NCBI GenBank assembly: GCA_002897635.1
Contig: BDTD01000023.1
Coordinates: 1 to 64,000, forward strand
Reading direction: 5' to 3'
Length of the DNA stretch: 64,000 nucleotides
Source: a bacterium BMS3Abin11
Lineage (GTDB): Bacteria; Pseudomonadota; Gammaproteobacteria; BMS3Bbin11
Shown here: in pieces, positions 1 to 8,279 of the stretch
How the letters are laid out: each line of letters opens with the position of its first letter
Position numbering within the stretch: the first letter of the stretch is position 1
Translations under genes and position numbers: made by a program
The notes under the pieces: generated by a model
Told to the model about the DNA's origin: nothing
The model's database searches: none
Seen by the model: the letters and a program-made list of their open reading frames with translations, nothing else

Positions 1-443
1 CCATGGCCTTTATCGCCGATTTCTCCGATCCTGATGCCGCCGAAGAGGCAGTGCTTGCTGCGTTGGCATCACACCAGAAGGTGATGGGGTTTGGCCACCG
101 GGTCTACCGGGAATCAGATCCACGTAACGTACTGATCAAAGCATGGAGTAAACGGCTGTCAGATGAAACCGGTGATAGTCGACTGTTTACTGTTTCCGAA
201 CGTATCGAGCAGGTGATGTGGCGCGAAAAAAAGCTGTTCGCCAATCTGGATTTCTACAGTGCCTCGGTTTATTACTTCCTCGCTATCCCGGTGTCACTGT
301 ATACCCCGGTGTTTGTGTGTGCGCGGATGAGTGGCTGGGCCGCTCATGTCATAGAGCAACGTCAGCATAATCGCCTGATCCGGCCTGCTGCCAATTATAT
401 AGGGCCAGACAAAAGATCCTTCGTGCCACTTGAGAAAAGATAA
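1..443 (+). CDS. prpC: 2-methylcitrate synthase, C-terminal part (partial)
   Basis: Condenses propionyl-CoA with oxaloacetate in the methylcitrate cycle. Only the last ~146 residues are in the window; the reading frame is open to the left edge, so the true start lies outside and the in-frame ATG at 3 is internal. The citrate-synthase catalytic motifs are visible: GFGHRVYR with the active-site His, and NLDFYSAS with the catalytic Asp. The YYFLAIP and MSGWAAHVIEQ segments that follow fit PrpC and the type II-like bacterial citrate synthases. The stop TAA shares one base with the ATG of prpD (TAATG), which supports the methylcitrate rather than TCA assignment. Confidence 0.9.
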   Translation, partial: MAFIADFSDPDAAEEAVLAALASHQKVMGFGHRVYRESDPRNVLIKAWSKRLSDETGDSRLFTVSERIEQVMWREKKLFANLDFYSASVYYFLAIPVSLYTPVFVCARMSGWAAHVIEQRQHNRLIRPAANYIGPDKRSFVPLEKR

Positions 444-1867
444 TGAACACACAGGCACCGGTACCGGTGGATGCATTGCTGAATCAACTCACGGACTATG
501 TGCTCGATTACACCCCTGGTAGTCTGGATGCGTATGACACGGCTCGCTATTGTCTCATCGACAGTCTTGGTTGTGCCCTCTGCAGCCTCGATGACCCAGA
601 CTGCCAGCGTGTGCTCGGTCCACTGCTGGATGACATCACCATATCCGGTGGGATTTGTATCCCCGGACTGAAACAGGAACTGGAACCGGTACAGGCCGCC
701 TTTAATTTGGGCAGCATGATCCGCTGGCTGGATTTCAACGACACCTGGCTGGCTGCAGAATGGGGACACCCGTCAGATAACCTCGGCGGAATTCTGGCTG
801 CGGCACTGTTGATGGAAAAACGCCAGCCTGGTGTTTCGTTGCACGATATCCTGACGGCAATGATTAAGGCCTATGAAATACAGGGCTGCCTGGCCCTTGG
901 TAACAGCTTTAATCGGTTTGGGCTGGATCATGTCATCCTGGTGCGGGTTGCTACTGCACTGGTTACCAGCGCCATGCTCGGCTCTTCGCGCCAACAGGTT
1001 TTTAATGCCCTGTCGAATGCCTGGGTGGATGGCGGCACCTTGCGGTGTTACCGCCATGCCCCGGATACCGGTTCGCGTAAAAGTTGGGCGGCGGGGGATG
1101 CCACCGCGCGTGGCCTGTGGCTGGCGCTACTGGCCTTGCGAGGTGAGATGGGATATCCGCACGCGCTCAGCACACCCGGCTGGGGTTTCCAGGACAGCCT
1201 GTTGCACGGCGAGGAACTCACCCTGACACAACCGCTCGACTGTTACGTGATGCAAAATATCCTGTTCAAGGCAAACTTTCCGGCCGAATTTCATGCCCAG
1301 ACAGCCGTTGAAGCCGCCATACAATTGTATGCAGTGGAAGGTGAACGTTGCGATGTCATCAGGCGTATCGTGATAGAAACCCAGCAGGCTGGTATGCGCA
1401 TCATCAACAAGACCGGCACGCTGAATAATCCGGCAGACCGTGACCACTGTCTGCAATACATGGTGGCTATTGCGCTTTTGCACGGTAAGCTGACCAGCGA
1501 GGATTACCATGACAGCCGAGCGGCCGACCCGCGCATTGATCGATTGCGTAACTGTATGGAGGTTGTCGAAAATCCTGATTTCACGTGCGCCTATCTCGAC
1601 CCGTTACGGCGTGCGATTCCCGGTGCCGTGCAGATATTTTTTAATGACGGTAGCCACAGTAAACGCATCGCTGTGGAATATCCTCTCGGTCATCTTCAAC
1701 GACGGGAGGAAGCACTGCCTCTGCTGCACAAAAAATTCCGCATCAACACTAGCAACTATCTCGAAAAGGATCGCTGTGAACAGGTTCTGGCACTGCTAGT
1801 CGATAGAGAACGCTTTGATGTCATGCCGGTGAGCGACTTTATGCAACTGTTGCGTAGGCGGCGTTAA
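443..1867 (+). CDS. prpD: 2-methylcitrate dehydratase (MmgE/PrpD family)
   Basis: Dehydrates 2-methylcitrate to 2-methyl-cis-aconitate, the second step of propionate breakdown through the methylcitrate cycle. The 474-residue product has the usual PrpD length. Family landmarks include DSLGCAL near residue 33, FNDTW near residue 97, WGHPSDNLGG, and ADRDHCLQYMVAIALLHG in the C-terminal half. It is translationally coupled to prpC. No acnD/prpF gene follows, so within this window the cycle is represented by prpC-prpD only. A diverged 60-bp relic of the ADRDHCLQYM region lies about 9 kb downstream at 10675-10734. Confidence 0.95.
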   Translation: MNTQAPVPVDALLNQLTDYVLDYTPGSLDAYDTARYCLIDSLGCALCSLDDPDCQRVLGPLLDDITISGGICIPGLKQELEPVQAAFNLGSMIRWLDFNDTWLAAEWGHPSDNLGGILAAALLMEKRQPGVSLHDILTAMIKAYEIQGCLALGNSFNRFGLDHVILVRVATALVTSAMLGSSRQQVFNALSNAWVDGGTLRCYRHAPDTGSRKSWAAGDATARGLWLALLALRGEMGYPHALSTPGWGFQDSLLHGEELTLTQPLDCYVMQNILFKANFPAEFHAQTAVEAAIQLYAVEGERCDVIRRIVIETQQAGMRIINKTGTLNNPADRDHCLQYMVAIALLHGKLTSEDYHDSRAADPRIDRLRNCMEVVENPDFTCAYLDPLRRAIPGAVQIFFNDGSHSKRIAVEYPLGHLQRREEALPLLHKKFRINTSNYLEKDRCEQVLALLVDRERFDVMPVSDFMQLLRRRR

Positions 1868-2201
1868 TTGAATTCGGGGCTATCGCCCATCCGCAGGTTT
1901 GGAAGGAGTACACTCTTCTGATTAGCCCGATGCGGAGTTGCTGTATCGGATTGTCCACGAAAGATTTTAGATGGTATTTTAAGGCACGACCAGAATGAAT
2001 ATGCTGGATGCCGAGCATGCAGAACTTACTGGTGCAGAACTTACTGGTGCAGAACTTACTGGTTGCATAAACAATGTAGCTGTTGCATAATTACTTTTCA
2101 GGAAACAACATAGATAGAGTGTGGTTGCAGTTGCCATGTATCGCAGCAACACGTACCAGATATTTGTGTGTCGGGTCTTTTACTTGCCATCGTCGTTGTA
2201 T
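1868..2201. other. gene-free stretch after prpD
   Basis: No convincing coding region on either strand. It contains the three-unit 15-bp tandem repeat listed separately and two copies of GTTGCATAA near 2062-2090. No clear terminator for the prp operon was found. Confidence 0.6.
2018..2062 (+). repeat. 15-bp tandem repeat, three perfect units
   Basis: The unit TGCAGAACTTACTGG is repeated three times without mismatch (2018-2032, 2033-2047, 2048-2062). It lies between prpD and the IS200-like element. The unit length is a multiple of three, but no supported ORF covers it. Function unknown. Confidence 0.95.
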
Positions 2202-2227
2202 ACTGATTTAACCGCATAGCGTAAATC
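2202..2227 (+). repeat. left copy of near-direct repeat flanking the accessory segment
   Basis: ACTGATTTAACCGCATAGCG followed by TAAATC. A related 26-base sequence is found at 10630-10655; with one single-base gap in each copy I count 23 matches and 2 mismatches. The two copies bracket the IS200-like element and the cytochrome/ferredoxin operon. This may be an insertion scar or chance; the match was found by eye. Confidence 0.45.
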
Positions 2228-2244
2228 TCGAGTGGCTTGCCCCC

Positions 2245-2294
2245 GAGCTGGATAGTGTAAACTGGGTGTTTTCCCAGTTTGCATTATCCAGTTT
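2245..2294 (+). promoter_or_regulatory. long hairpin ending at the tnpA start codon
   Basis: A 22-bp stem (with several G-U pairs) pairs 2245-2266 with 2273-2294 around the loop TGTTTT. Its core is AAACTGGG/CCCAGTTT. It ends one base before the tnpA ATG, so in the mRNA it would bury any ribosome binding site. IS200 elements are known to limit transposase translation with a 5' hairpin; here the role is inferred from position. Confidence 0.65.
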
Positions 2295-2748
2295 ATGGAT
2301 CTTCAGAGAAATACGCATCATGTATACCGCTTAATGTATCATTTTGTGTGGATACCAAAGTATCGACATAAAATATTCAGTACGCCACAACGTAAAGCAC
2401 TGAAGTTGATTATACAGAAAATTGGGTATGACTACGGAATTGAAATTGTAGAACTAGAAATACCAGAAGATCATATCCACATGGTAGTACGAAGCGAGCC
2501 GAAGCAGTCACCGAACAAGATAATGCAGGTAATCAAAAGTATTTCAGCAAGAGAGTTTTTTAGGCTTTTCCCGAACATCAAGAAACGTTACTTCTGGGGA
2601 GGGAAATTATGGACACAAAGCTATTTTTTTGAGTCGATTAGGTAATGCAGATGAAAATACAATCAGGCAGTATGTTCAGAATCAGTTGTCAGAACTTGAT
2701 CGTAAAGAAGAACCAGCTAAGCAACTGGAGCTGTTTAAAACTCGGTAG
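2295..2748 (+). pseudogene. tnpA: IS200-family transposase TnpA, frameshifted
   Basis: Y1 HUH transposase of the IS200/IS605 family. The first frame (2295-2645) reads the family sequence from MDLQRNTHHVYRLMYHFVW through the HUH metal motif HIHM (about residues 60-63) to KLWTQSYFFESI, then stops. An extra A at 2640 separates it from the remaining family sequence: GNADENTIRQYVQNQLSELD, ending in a tag at 2746-2748. The presumed catalytic tyrosine (IRQYVQ, codon at 2671) lies after the shift, so the short product would be catalytically dead. A sequencing error or recoding at ATT AGG TAA cannot be excluded. Confidence 0.8.
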
Positions 2749-2921
2749 CTTGCTGCCGAGATATTTATCTCCGTTTCGACATGCGACACTTTGGAAGGGT
2801 GGGCGGTTGGGGTGGCACGCACCAGCCACCACAGAGAATTCACACAACGAGCGTTGCACTTCTTATTGCGCGTTTTCTTCGCGCGATGGCTGGGGGACTC
2901 TGATGGTAGCACGAGTTTTTC

Positions 2922-3788
2922 TTGCCAGAGGAGCCGGAGGCGACGTTGGTTGATCGGATTTATGGCATGGGCGGAGTGCCACCCGGCAAAGGGAAGGCAG
3001 GCCGCAAGCGCTATGCGATGGTTGTAGATCTGCGGCGTTGCAATGGATGCAACGCTTGCACCGCCGCTTGCAAGGCTAACTATGATGTGCCGCTGGGTGA
3101 ATGGCGCATGTGGGTCATGGAAACGGAGATGGGGGAATTCCCGAACACCAAGCGTTATGTATTACCGCGCTTGTGTAATCAATGCGACGACCCACCTTGC
3201 GTAGTGTCCTGTCCGACTCAGGCTACCTTCAGGCATCCCGACGGCTTCGTCCTGCAACGTTACAACCGCTGCATTGGTTGCCGCGCCTGCATGGTCGCCT
3301 GCCCATACAACGCCAGGCATCTGCTGCCCGATTACCGGCGAGACAAACGCAATCCCCGCAACGTCGCCGACAAGTGCGATTTCTGCGTCGTGCGCGTGAC
3401 TCGCGGCCTGGCCCCGTTTTGCGTGGCCTCCTGCACCGGAGGGGCCCTCATATTCGGTGACATCAACGATCCCGAAAGCGAGGTAGCCCGTCTGGTCAGG
3501 GAGAACAAGATATTCACCCTAAGGCCGGAGCTGGGTACTGCACCACAGGTCTACTACATCGGCTTGAACGAGTCTATCGCCGATCCGGACTTCGCCTTTA
3601 CTAACCGTAGTGCCCAGCTTCGTGAGCGTTACATCACCTTCAAGCATAACAGTGGGGTTGGCGGCGAGATGGGCGGCAATATCGATGCTTCTGATATGGG
3701 CTTTTTCGGTCTGGTGCGCCAGGGGCTGCGCAATTTCGCGAGCTTCTTCGGGGAGGCACCGAAGAAGTTTTTCAGAGGATTGTACTGA
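2922..3788 (+). CDS. four-cluster ferredoxin subunit of a CISM (Qrc/ACIII/Psr-like) complex
   Basis: Predicted electron-transfer subunit with four Fe-S clusters, of the PsrB/TtrB/QrcC type. Cysteine groups appear in order: CNGCNACTAAC (around residue 42), CNQCDDPPC...C, CIGCRACMVAC, and CDFC paired with CVASC. There is no signal peptide, so export would be by hitch-hiking with the Tat-signal partner. Start is uncertain: TTG 2922 gives 288 residues; TTG 2946 has GGAGG five bases upstream; ATG 2967 is also in frame. The stop overlaps the ATG of the NrfD gene by one base. Its GC content looks higher than that of the flanking housekeeping genes. Confidence 0.85.
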   Translation: MPEEPEATLVDRIYGMGGVPPGKGKAGRKRYAMVVDLRRCNGCNACTAACKANYDVPLGEWRMWVMETEMGEFPNTKRYVLPRLCNQCDDPPCVVSCPTQATFRHPDGFVLQRYNRCIGCRACMVACPYNARHLLPDYRRDKRNPRNVADKCDFCVVRVTRGLAPFCVASCTGGALIFGDINDPESEVARLVRENKIFTLRPELGTAPQVYYIGLNESIADPDFAFTNRSAQLRERYITFKHNSGVGGEMGGNIDASDMGFFGLVRQGLRNFASFFGEAPKKFFRGLY

Positions 3789-4690
3789 TGGAAGGCCAGG
3801 TCATTGCCAACGCGTTCCAAAATGCCTACTGGGGATTTCCCATCGCCCTGTACTTCTGGCTGGTGGGCGCCTCTGCCGGCTCATTCGTGATCAGCACGCT
3901 GGGGTGGGTGTTCGGCATCAAGAAATACAAGCCCATCGCCTTTTTCGCCTCGAATACCGCCATCGTGGCGCTACTGATCGTGCCGGTACTGCTGGTCATC
4001 GACTTGGGCAAGCCCTACCGCTTTTTTCACCTCTATATTTTCGCCCATTGGTCAGCGCCGATGGTATGGGGGTCATTTCTCATCACGACCTATCCGATCG
4101 CCATGGGGTTCTACAGTTACTTCGTGTACCGTGAGAACCAGCGCTGGGCACGGATATTGGGGATCCTGGCTGTGATTCTGGCCCTGGCTACCCATTGGTA
4201 CACGGGTGTGGTCATGCAGCTGAATCCGTCGCGATTGCCTAATCACACTTCGGTGGCGCCACTCCTGTTTTTGACCGGTGCGTACGTCTCGGGTATCGGA
4301 CTACTCATTCTCTGCCTGTGGATACGCAACTTCCTGGTAGATGTAAAAGCCAGGGTGTCGAATGAGTTGCGGGCAGATATGGCGCGTCTCATGCTCTACG
4401 GTATCGTTTTCGACCTTTTTCTGTTGGGAAACGAGTTTCTGCAGATGACGTATGGGACAGGCGAAGAACGCACTCTCCTCTATGATGTATTATTGGGCGT
4501 ATTCCGCTGGCCATACTTATATATGGAGATTGTATGGGGTCTCCTACTGCCGTTGGTCATTCTGGTTATCCCCAAGATCAATCGGACCCCCAACGGGGTG
4601 CTCATAGCCTCCTTCATGACTGCCACCGGCGTTTACGGTATGCGCATCTGGTGGGTTATGGGGACGTTATACTTCCAAGGCCATTTTTGA
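3788..4690 (+). CDS. NrfD/PsrC/QrcD-type integral membrane subunit
   Basis: About eight hydrophobic helices across 300 residues, as in the NrfD/PsrC family, which binds quinone at the periplasmic side of the membrane. It begins on the stop of the ferredoxin gene (TGATG) and is followed after 33 bases by the molybdopterin-family gene. The pairing of NrfD and four-cluster ferredoxin is the defining module of complex iron-sulfur molybdoenzymes and of their Mo-free relatives Qrc and alternative complex III. Direction of electron flow (quinone reduction or quinol oxidation) cannot be read from sequence. Confidence 0.88.
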   Translation: MEGQVIANAFQNAYWGFPIALYFWLVGASAGSFVISTLGWVFGIKKYKPIAFFASNTAIVALLIVPVLLVIDLGKPYRFFHLYIFAHWSAPMVWGSFLITTYPIAMGFYSYFVYRENQRWARILGILAVILALATHWYTGVVMQLNPSRLPNHTSVAPLLFLTGAYVSGIGLLILCLWIRNFLVDVKARVSNELRADMARLMLYGIVFDLFLLGNEFLQMTYGTGEERTLLYDVLLGVFRWPYLYMEIVWGLLLPLVILVIPKINRTPNGVLIASFMTATGVYGMRIWWVMGTLYFQGHF

Positions 4691-4723
4691 GAAAGCCATT
4701 TTTGAGGGCACAGGAAATAAAAC

Positions 4724-7072
4724 ATGAAGATTAGTCGACGTCGGTTTTTGCAAGTGAGTGCGGCAGTGACTACCGCACTCGGGTACAAGAGAAAGGCCTC
4801 TGCCATGGAGGTGGCCCTTGGCGACCAGTCATACAACTATATCAGGCGCCAGCCGCGGGAACGCGTATTCTCTTGTTCTCCACTGTCTCTGCACGACAAT
4901 CCAGTAGAAGCTTGGGTGGAGGACGATCCCACCACCGTGAACCTACTCACTGGCAAGCAGGGCAGACAGGTGGTTGAGATCTTCGGCGTGACCGAATCCA
5001 GCCGCAGCAGGGGGCGGGTGAGTGCCGCGGAGGCCTCTTCCTGGCTGGAGCTGACTGACGGCGATCGATTGATGCAACCGCTCAAGCGTGCGGGTGCCCG
5101 GGGTTCCGGAAAATGGCAGCCGATTTCCTGGCAACAGGCGCTCGAAGAGATCGGTGCTGCCATTAAGAACAGTCGGCCGGAGGAGGTTGCGCTCATGCGC
5201 GGCAAGGATACCAGCGCGGGTGCCTGGGACCGCTTCCTGCACACCCTGGGTTCAAATACCGTGATCGAGCTGAATGATACGACGAATCGACGGGCAGCAT
5301 TGCAAACGGTTTGGGGAGAGGATGACTCGATACCCGACCTGGCGAATAGCCATTATATTCTTAATTTTGGTACCAACTTTCTCGTCAGTCTTCCGGACTA
5401 TGCAGCGGATGCCGTCGATGGCAAGTTATTCCGCCGCGCCCGGATCGTTACATTCGATCCACGTTGTTCGAAGACCGCCGGCCTTTCAGATGAATGGGTG
5501 GAGGTGCGTCCGGGGACGGACGGGGTGGTGGCTTTGGCAATGACGCGCTACCTCCTTGATAGTGGGTGGGCGGACAAAGCTGCCGTCGAGCGTTTTAGCA
5601 ATCTTAGTGCCGCTCGTCTTGAACGGGAGCTGAAGCCTTACACGCTCGAGCATGCCGCAGAGATCAGCGGAGTACCAGCGTTAACCATTCGCCGCATTGC
5701 CCAGGAGTTCGCAGAGAGCGGACGAGGCTGCGTCATGACCGGCGCGGGCACGAGTGGTCACGCCAACGGCTATGACACCGAGCGGGCCTTGATGTTGCTG
5801 CCCCTGGTGATTGGTGCAGTGGAGAGCAGAGGTGGGAACTGCCTGCCAGAGCGTCTTGACCTGGGGAGAATCGAGCCCACGCCGCCGGTACCCAGGAGCA
5901 AGAATCCAGTACTCAATCCGTACAAATTTCCGTTTGAAGCCGGGAAACAGTATCCCATCAATGTACTCTTCGGATACAACACTAATCCGGCATTCGCCGC
6001 TCCATCCGCGGCACTTTGGCGCCGTGCGCTTGCCGATCAGAACCAGATTGGGTTGTTCGTCGGTATTGGTACTTTACGCAACGAGACCTGGGAACTGGCG
6101 GACATCATCCTTCCAGAGAGCCACTGGCTTGAGCGCAATGAGCCGGTACAGGGTGAGGGAAGCCTCCTGCCCTGGGTGGGTCTCAGGCAGCAGGTTGTGA
6201 GTCCCCCGGGGCAGGTCAGGGAATTGCGTGAGATCCTGCGCGATATAGTACTTGCAACCGGCGATCGCAAAAAAGCACACTACTGGCAGTTCAGCGATAC
6301 CAAAGAATGGCTGGGTCGGCAGCTCAACGGCGTTACCGGCCTGAAAAAGGGCGGCGGCTGGGAGTTGATGGCCAAGCACAGTGGGGTATGGCCCATATAC
6401 GGCCACCTGGATCCGGTGTTGCGTCGTATTGTCGACGAGCAGGGCGAGGAAGTGTTACCGAAATACGGTCGGTCAGTGAAAATGAATCTTACTCCCTTCC
6501 CTCACTGGAAGGCAGCCAAAGACACCGCTGCTGGCGAGGGCGAACTCGTCCTGCTAGTGCACGCCTCCGACTACCATGCCGGGGACGCATCGGCCAATAA
6601 CAAGGTGGTCGTGGAGATGACGCTGGCCAATCACTTGCAGATCAACGTAAAGACTGCGGAAAGCCTGGGGATCAACGATGGCGACTTGGTGCGGGTGAGT
6701 TCGAAGGCGGGTTATCTGGTGACTCGTGCCCGTCTCACCCAGTCCATCCGCCCAGAAGTGGTCGCTATGCACCGTGAGGGGGGGCACTGGAGTATCGGTA
6801 GAGTGGCCAGAGGCAAGGCGGGGCCGGAGCACGAGGAAGACCCCATCAATATCGATCACGACATCGCTCACAATCTGTGGTGGTCGGATCTCGGGGTTCA
6901 TCCCATGGATCTGATCGTTCCCGTATTTGACAAAAAGGGCGGGGGTCCGGCCTCTGCCACCACGGTAAAGGTGAAGAAGGCCGAAGGCGAAGATACCTAC
7001 GGTACAGTTAAAGTAGACACGTCGGCGTTGCTTGCATTCCAGCGCTCCGCTACGTTGCAGGAAAGGGGTTAA
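4724..7072 (+). CDS. molybdopterin-oxidoreductase-family subunit lacking Fe-S ligands (QrcB/ActB1-like)
   Basis: 782 residues with an N-terminal Tat signal, SRRRFLQVSAAVTTALG (residues 4-20), so it is exported. DMSO-reductase-family landmarks are present: PLKRAG and GKWQPISWQQALEEIG, domain II with VTFDPRCSKTAG and EVRPGTDG, MTGAGTSGHANG, and the C-terminal cofactor domain (ESLGINDGDLVRV). The N-terminal CxxCxxxC...C motif is missing: only one Cys (FSCSPLSLHD) remains where four are expected, and the region usually holding the Mo-ligating Cys/Ser reads ELNDTTNRRAA. Only four cysteines occur in the protein. This matches QrcB and the N-terminal half of ActB, which carry no Mo and no cluster; a cluster-free Mo enzyme is the alternative. 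Confidence 0.85.
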   Translation: MKISRRRFLQVSAAVTTALGYKRKASAMEVALGDQSYNYIRRQPRERVFSCSPLSLHDNPVEAWVEDDPTTVNLLTGKQGRQVVEIFGVTESSRSRGRVSAAEASSWLELTDGDRLMQPLKRAGARGSGKWQPISWQQALEEIGAAIKNSRPEEVALMRGKDTSAGAWDRFLHTLGSNTVIELNDTTNRRAALQTVWGEDDSIPDLANSHYILNFGTNFLVSLPDYAADAVDGKLFRRARIVTFDPRCSKTAGLSDEWVEVRPGTDGVVALAMTRYLLDSGWADKAAVERFSNLSAARLERELKPYTLEHAAEISGVPALTIRRIAQEFAESGRGCVMTGAGTSGHANGYDTERALMLLPLVIGAVESRGGNCLPERLDLGRIEPTPPVPRSKNPVLNPYKFPFEAGKQYPINVLFGYNTNPAFAAPSAALWRRALADQNQIGLFVGIGTLRNETWELADIILPESHWLERNEPVQGEGSLLPWVGLRQQVVSPPGQVRELREILRDIVLATGDRKKAHYWQFSDTKEWLGRQLNGVTGLKKGGGWELMAKHSGVWPIYGHLDPVLRRIVDEQGEEVLPKYGRSVKMNLTPFPHWKAAKDTAAGEGELVLLVHASDYHAGDASANNKVVVEMTLANHLQINVKTAESLGINDGDLVRVSSKAGYLVTRARLTQSIRPEVVAMHREGGHWSIGRVARGKAGPEHEEDPINIDHDIAHNLWWSDLGVHPMDLIVPVFDKKGGGPASATTVKVKKAEGEDTYGTVKVDTSALLAFQRSATLQERG

Positions 7073-7076
7073 CCAC

Positions 7077-8279
7077 ATGACGAGAAAAAGAAAGATCATC
7101 GTCACCGCAGCGCTCAGTGTAACGGGTCTGTTCCTGCTCTACATTGTCGGCAAGATCGGTATTCTGCCCGTCTACGGGGTCACCTCCGTGTTTCAGACGC
7201 CAGGTACCTGCAGCGTCTGCCACGAGACTTGGTATAACGAGGCCGCGTACGCCTTCAACCCCAAGGGCAACGCAAAACTGCCCTCTTCTGGGGTGACCAT
7301 CGGCTGCGCAGAGTGCCACCCGGTTCAGTTTGAGGAATACAAGCTTTCGGCCATGGGTAACAGCAAGAACGCATTGCGGCCCGGGTGTGTCAACTGTCAC
7401 GACAAAACGCATTCGGTGTTCCAATGGTTTTCACACATGTATCTGGGCAATGAGGGCTGGACGAAAACGGTACAGCTCGCGCTGAGAGATCGGGAATTGT
7501 ACAACACCAAGCTGTCACCGCATCTTGCAACGAAGGCGCGCGCAAGGTTCATTGAGACGGACAGTGCGCGGTGCCGGGAATGCCATTCTCAGGGGGATAA
7601 CCGATCCCAGCTTAAGGGAACTAGCGGTGAATACCGGCCCAAAATCCCGCCGCATCAAGAGGCGAAGGCGCAGAATCTCACCTGCATCCAGTGTCACCAG
7701 AACCTGACACACAATCTTTCCTATCCGGTCGCGCAGAACGGGGCAGGGCAGGGCAGCGTTGAGGCTGGGGAGCAGAAATCCGCGATGTGTGCCGGCTGCC
7801 ACGGTGCCGACGGCAACAGCTCGCAAGCTGCATTCCCGAGTATCGCCGGGTTGAATTCCAACTACTTCTCGATGCAGCTACAGGCGTTCAAGTCGGGCAG
7901 TCGGAAAAACAGTCTCATGCAGGGCTTTGTGGCGGGTCTGAACAAGAAGGACATGGCTGATCTGGCGGCCTACTACAGCAAGCAGAAGATGCGTCCCACC
8001 CTGGTCTGGCCCAAGGTGCTGTCGCTTCAGCAGCGAGCGAACCTGGAAATCGGCGAGACACTGTACAAGGGGAACTGCGCTCGTTGTCATGGGTTGACCG
8101 GCCGCGGACAAGGCATTTTCCCAGCGCTGGCGGGTCAGCATCAGGATTATGATCGCGCACAAATGGCTGCCTTCAAGGCGGGAACTCGCAACAAGTACTC
8201 CGTCATGCGCGATGTGGCGAAGGGGATTAGCGATACTGACTTGAGGCTGATTGCCGACTACCTGGCGGGACTCAAGTGA
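7077..8279 (+). CDS. membrane-anchored heptaheme cytochrome c (NapC/NirT-like plus c4-like fusion)
   Basis: 400 residues from ATG 7077, preceded by GGAAAGGGG. An uncleaved signal anchor (about residues 8-28) leads into five CxxCH sites: CSVCH, CAECH, CVNCH, CRECH and CIQCH. Two cytochrome c4/c553-like domains follow, each with one site (CAGCHGADG and CARCHGLTG), making seven hemes. The N-terminal half resembles NapC/NirT or ActA/QrcA-type cytochromes. The C-terminal half resembles a diheme cytochrome c4. It starts five bases after the molybdopterin-family gene stop and probably carries electrons between the complex and soluble periplasmic carriers. The fusion itself is unusual. Confidence 0.85.
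   Translation: MTRKRKIIVTAALSVTGLFLLYIVGKIGILPVYGVTSVFQTPGTCSVCHETWYNEAAYAFNPKGNAKLPSSGVTIGCAECHPVQFEEYKLSAMGNSKNALRPGCVNCHDKTHSVFQWFSHMYLGNEGWTKTVQLALRDRELYNTKLSPHLATKARARFIETDSARCRECHSQGDNRSQLKGTSGEYRPKIPPHQEAKAQNLTCIQCHQNLTHNLSYPVAQNGAGQGSVEAGEQKSAMCAGCHGADGNSSQAAFPSIAGLNSNYFSMQLQAFKSGSRKNSLMQGFVAGLNKKDMADLAAYYSKQKMRPTLVWPKVLSLQQRANLEIGETLYKGNCARCHGLTGRGQGIFPALAGQHQDYDRAQMAAFKAGTRNKYSVMRDVAKGISDTDLRLIADYLAGLK

Larger units (their letters stand above)
2227..2760 (+). mobile_element. IS200/IS605-type insertion sequence (tnpA only)
   Basis: A single-gene IS200-like element. Each end carries a subterminal hairpin with a GCTTGC core: an imperfect one at 2227-2247 (CTCG...CGAG) and a better one at 2741-2760 (CTCGGTAGC, loop TT, GCTGCCGAG), which overlaps the reconstructed tnpA stop. 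Such hairpins are the TnpA recognition sites in this family, which transposes as single-stranded DNA and makes no target duplication. Exact outer borders cannot be fixed from one copy. The transposase is frameshifted, so the element is probably inactive unless the shift is recoded. Confidence 0.75.

Noticed and set aside
5274-5543. Internal ORFs in other frames of the molybdopterin-family gene, for example at 5274, 5811 and 6554
   Set aside because: They overlap a long well-conserved frame and lack their own signals; GC-rich shadow frames.
4724-7072. Assignment as SoeA, TtrA or nitrate reductase
   Set aside because: These carry the N-terminal Fe-S cluster motif and Mo ligand, which are missing here.
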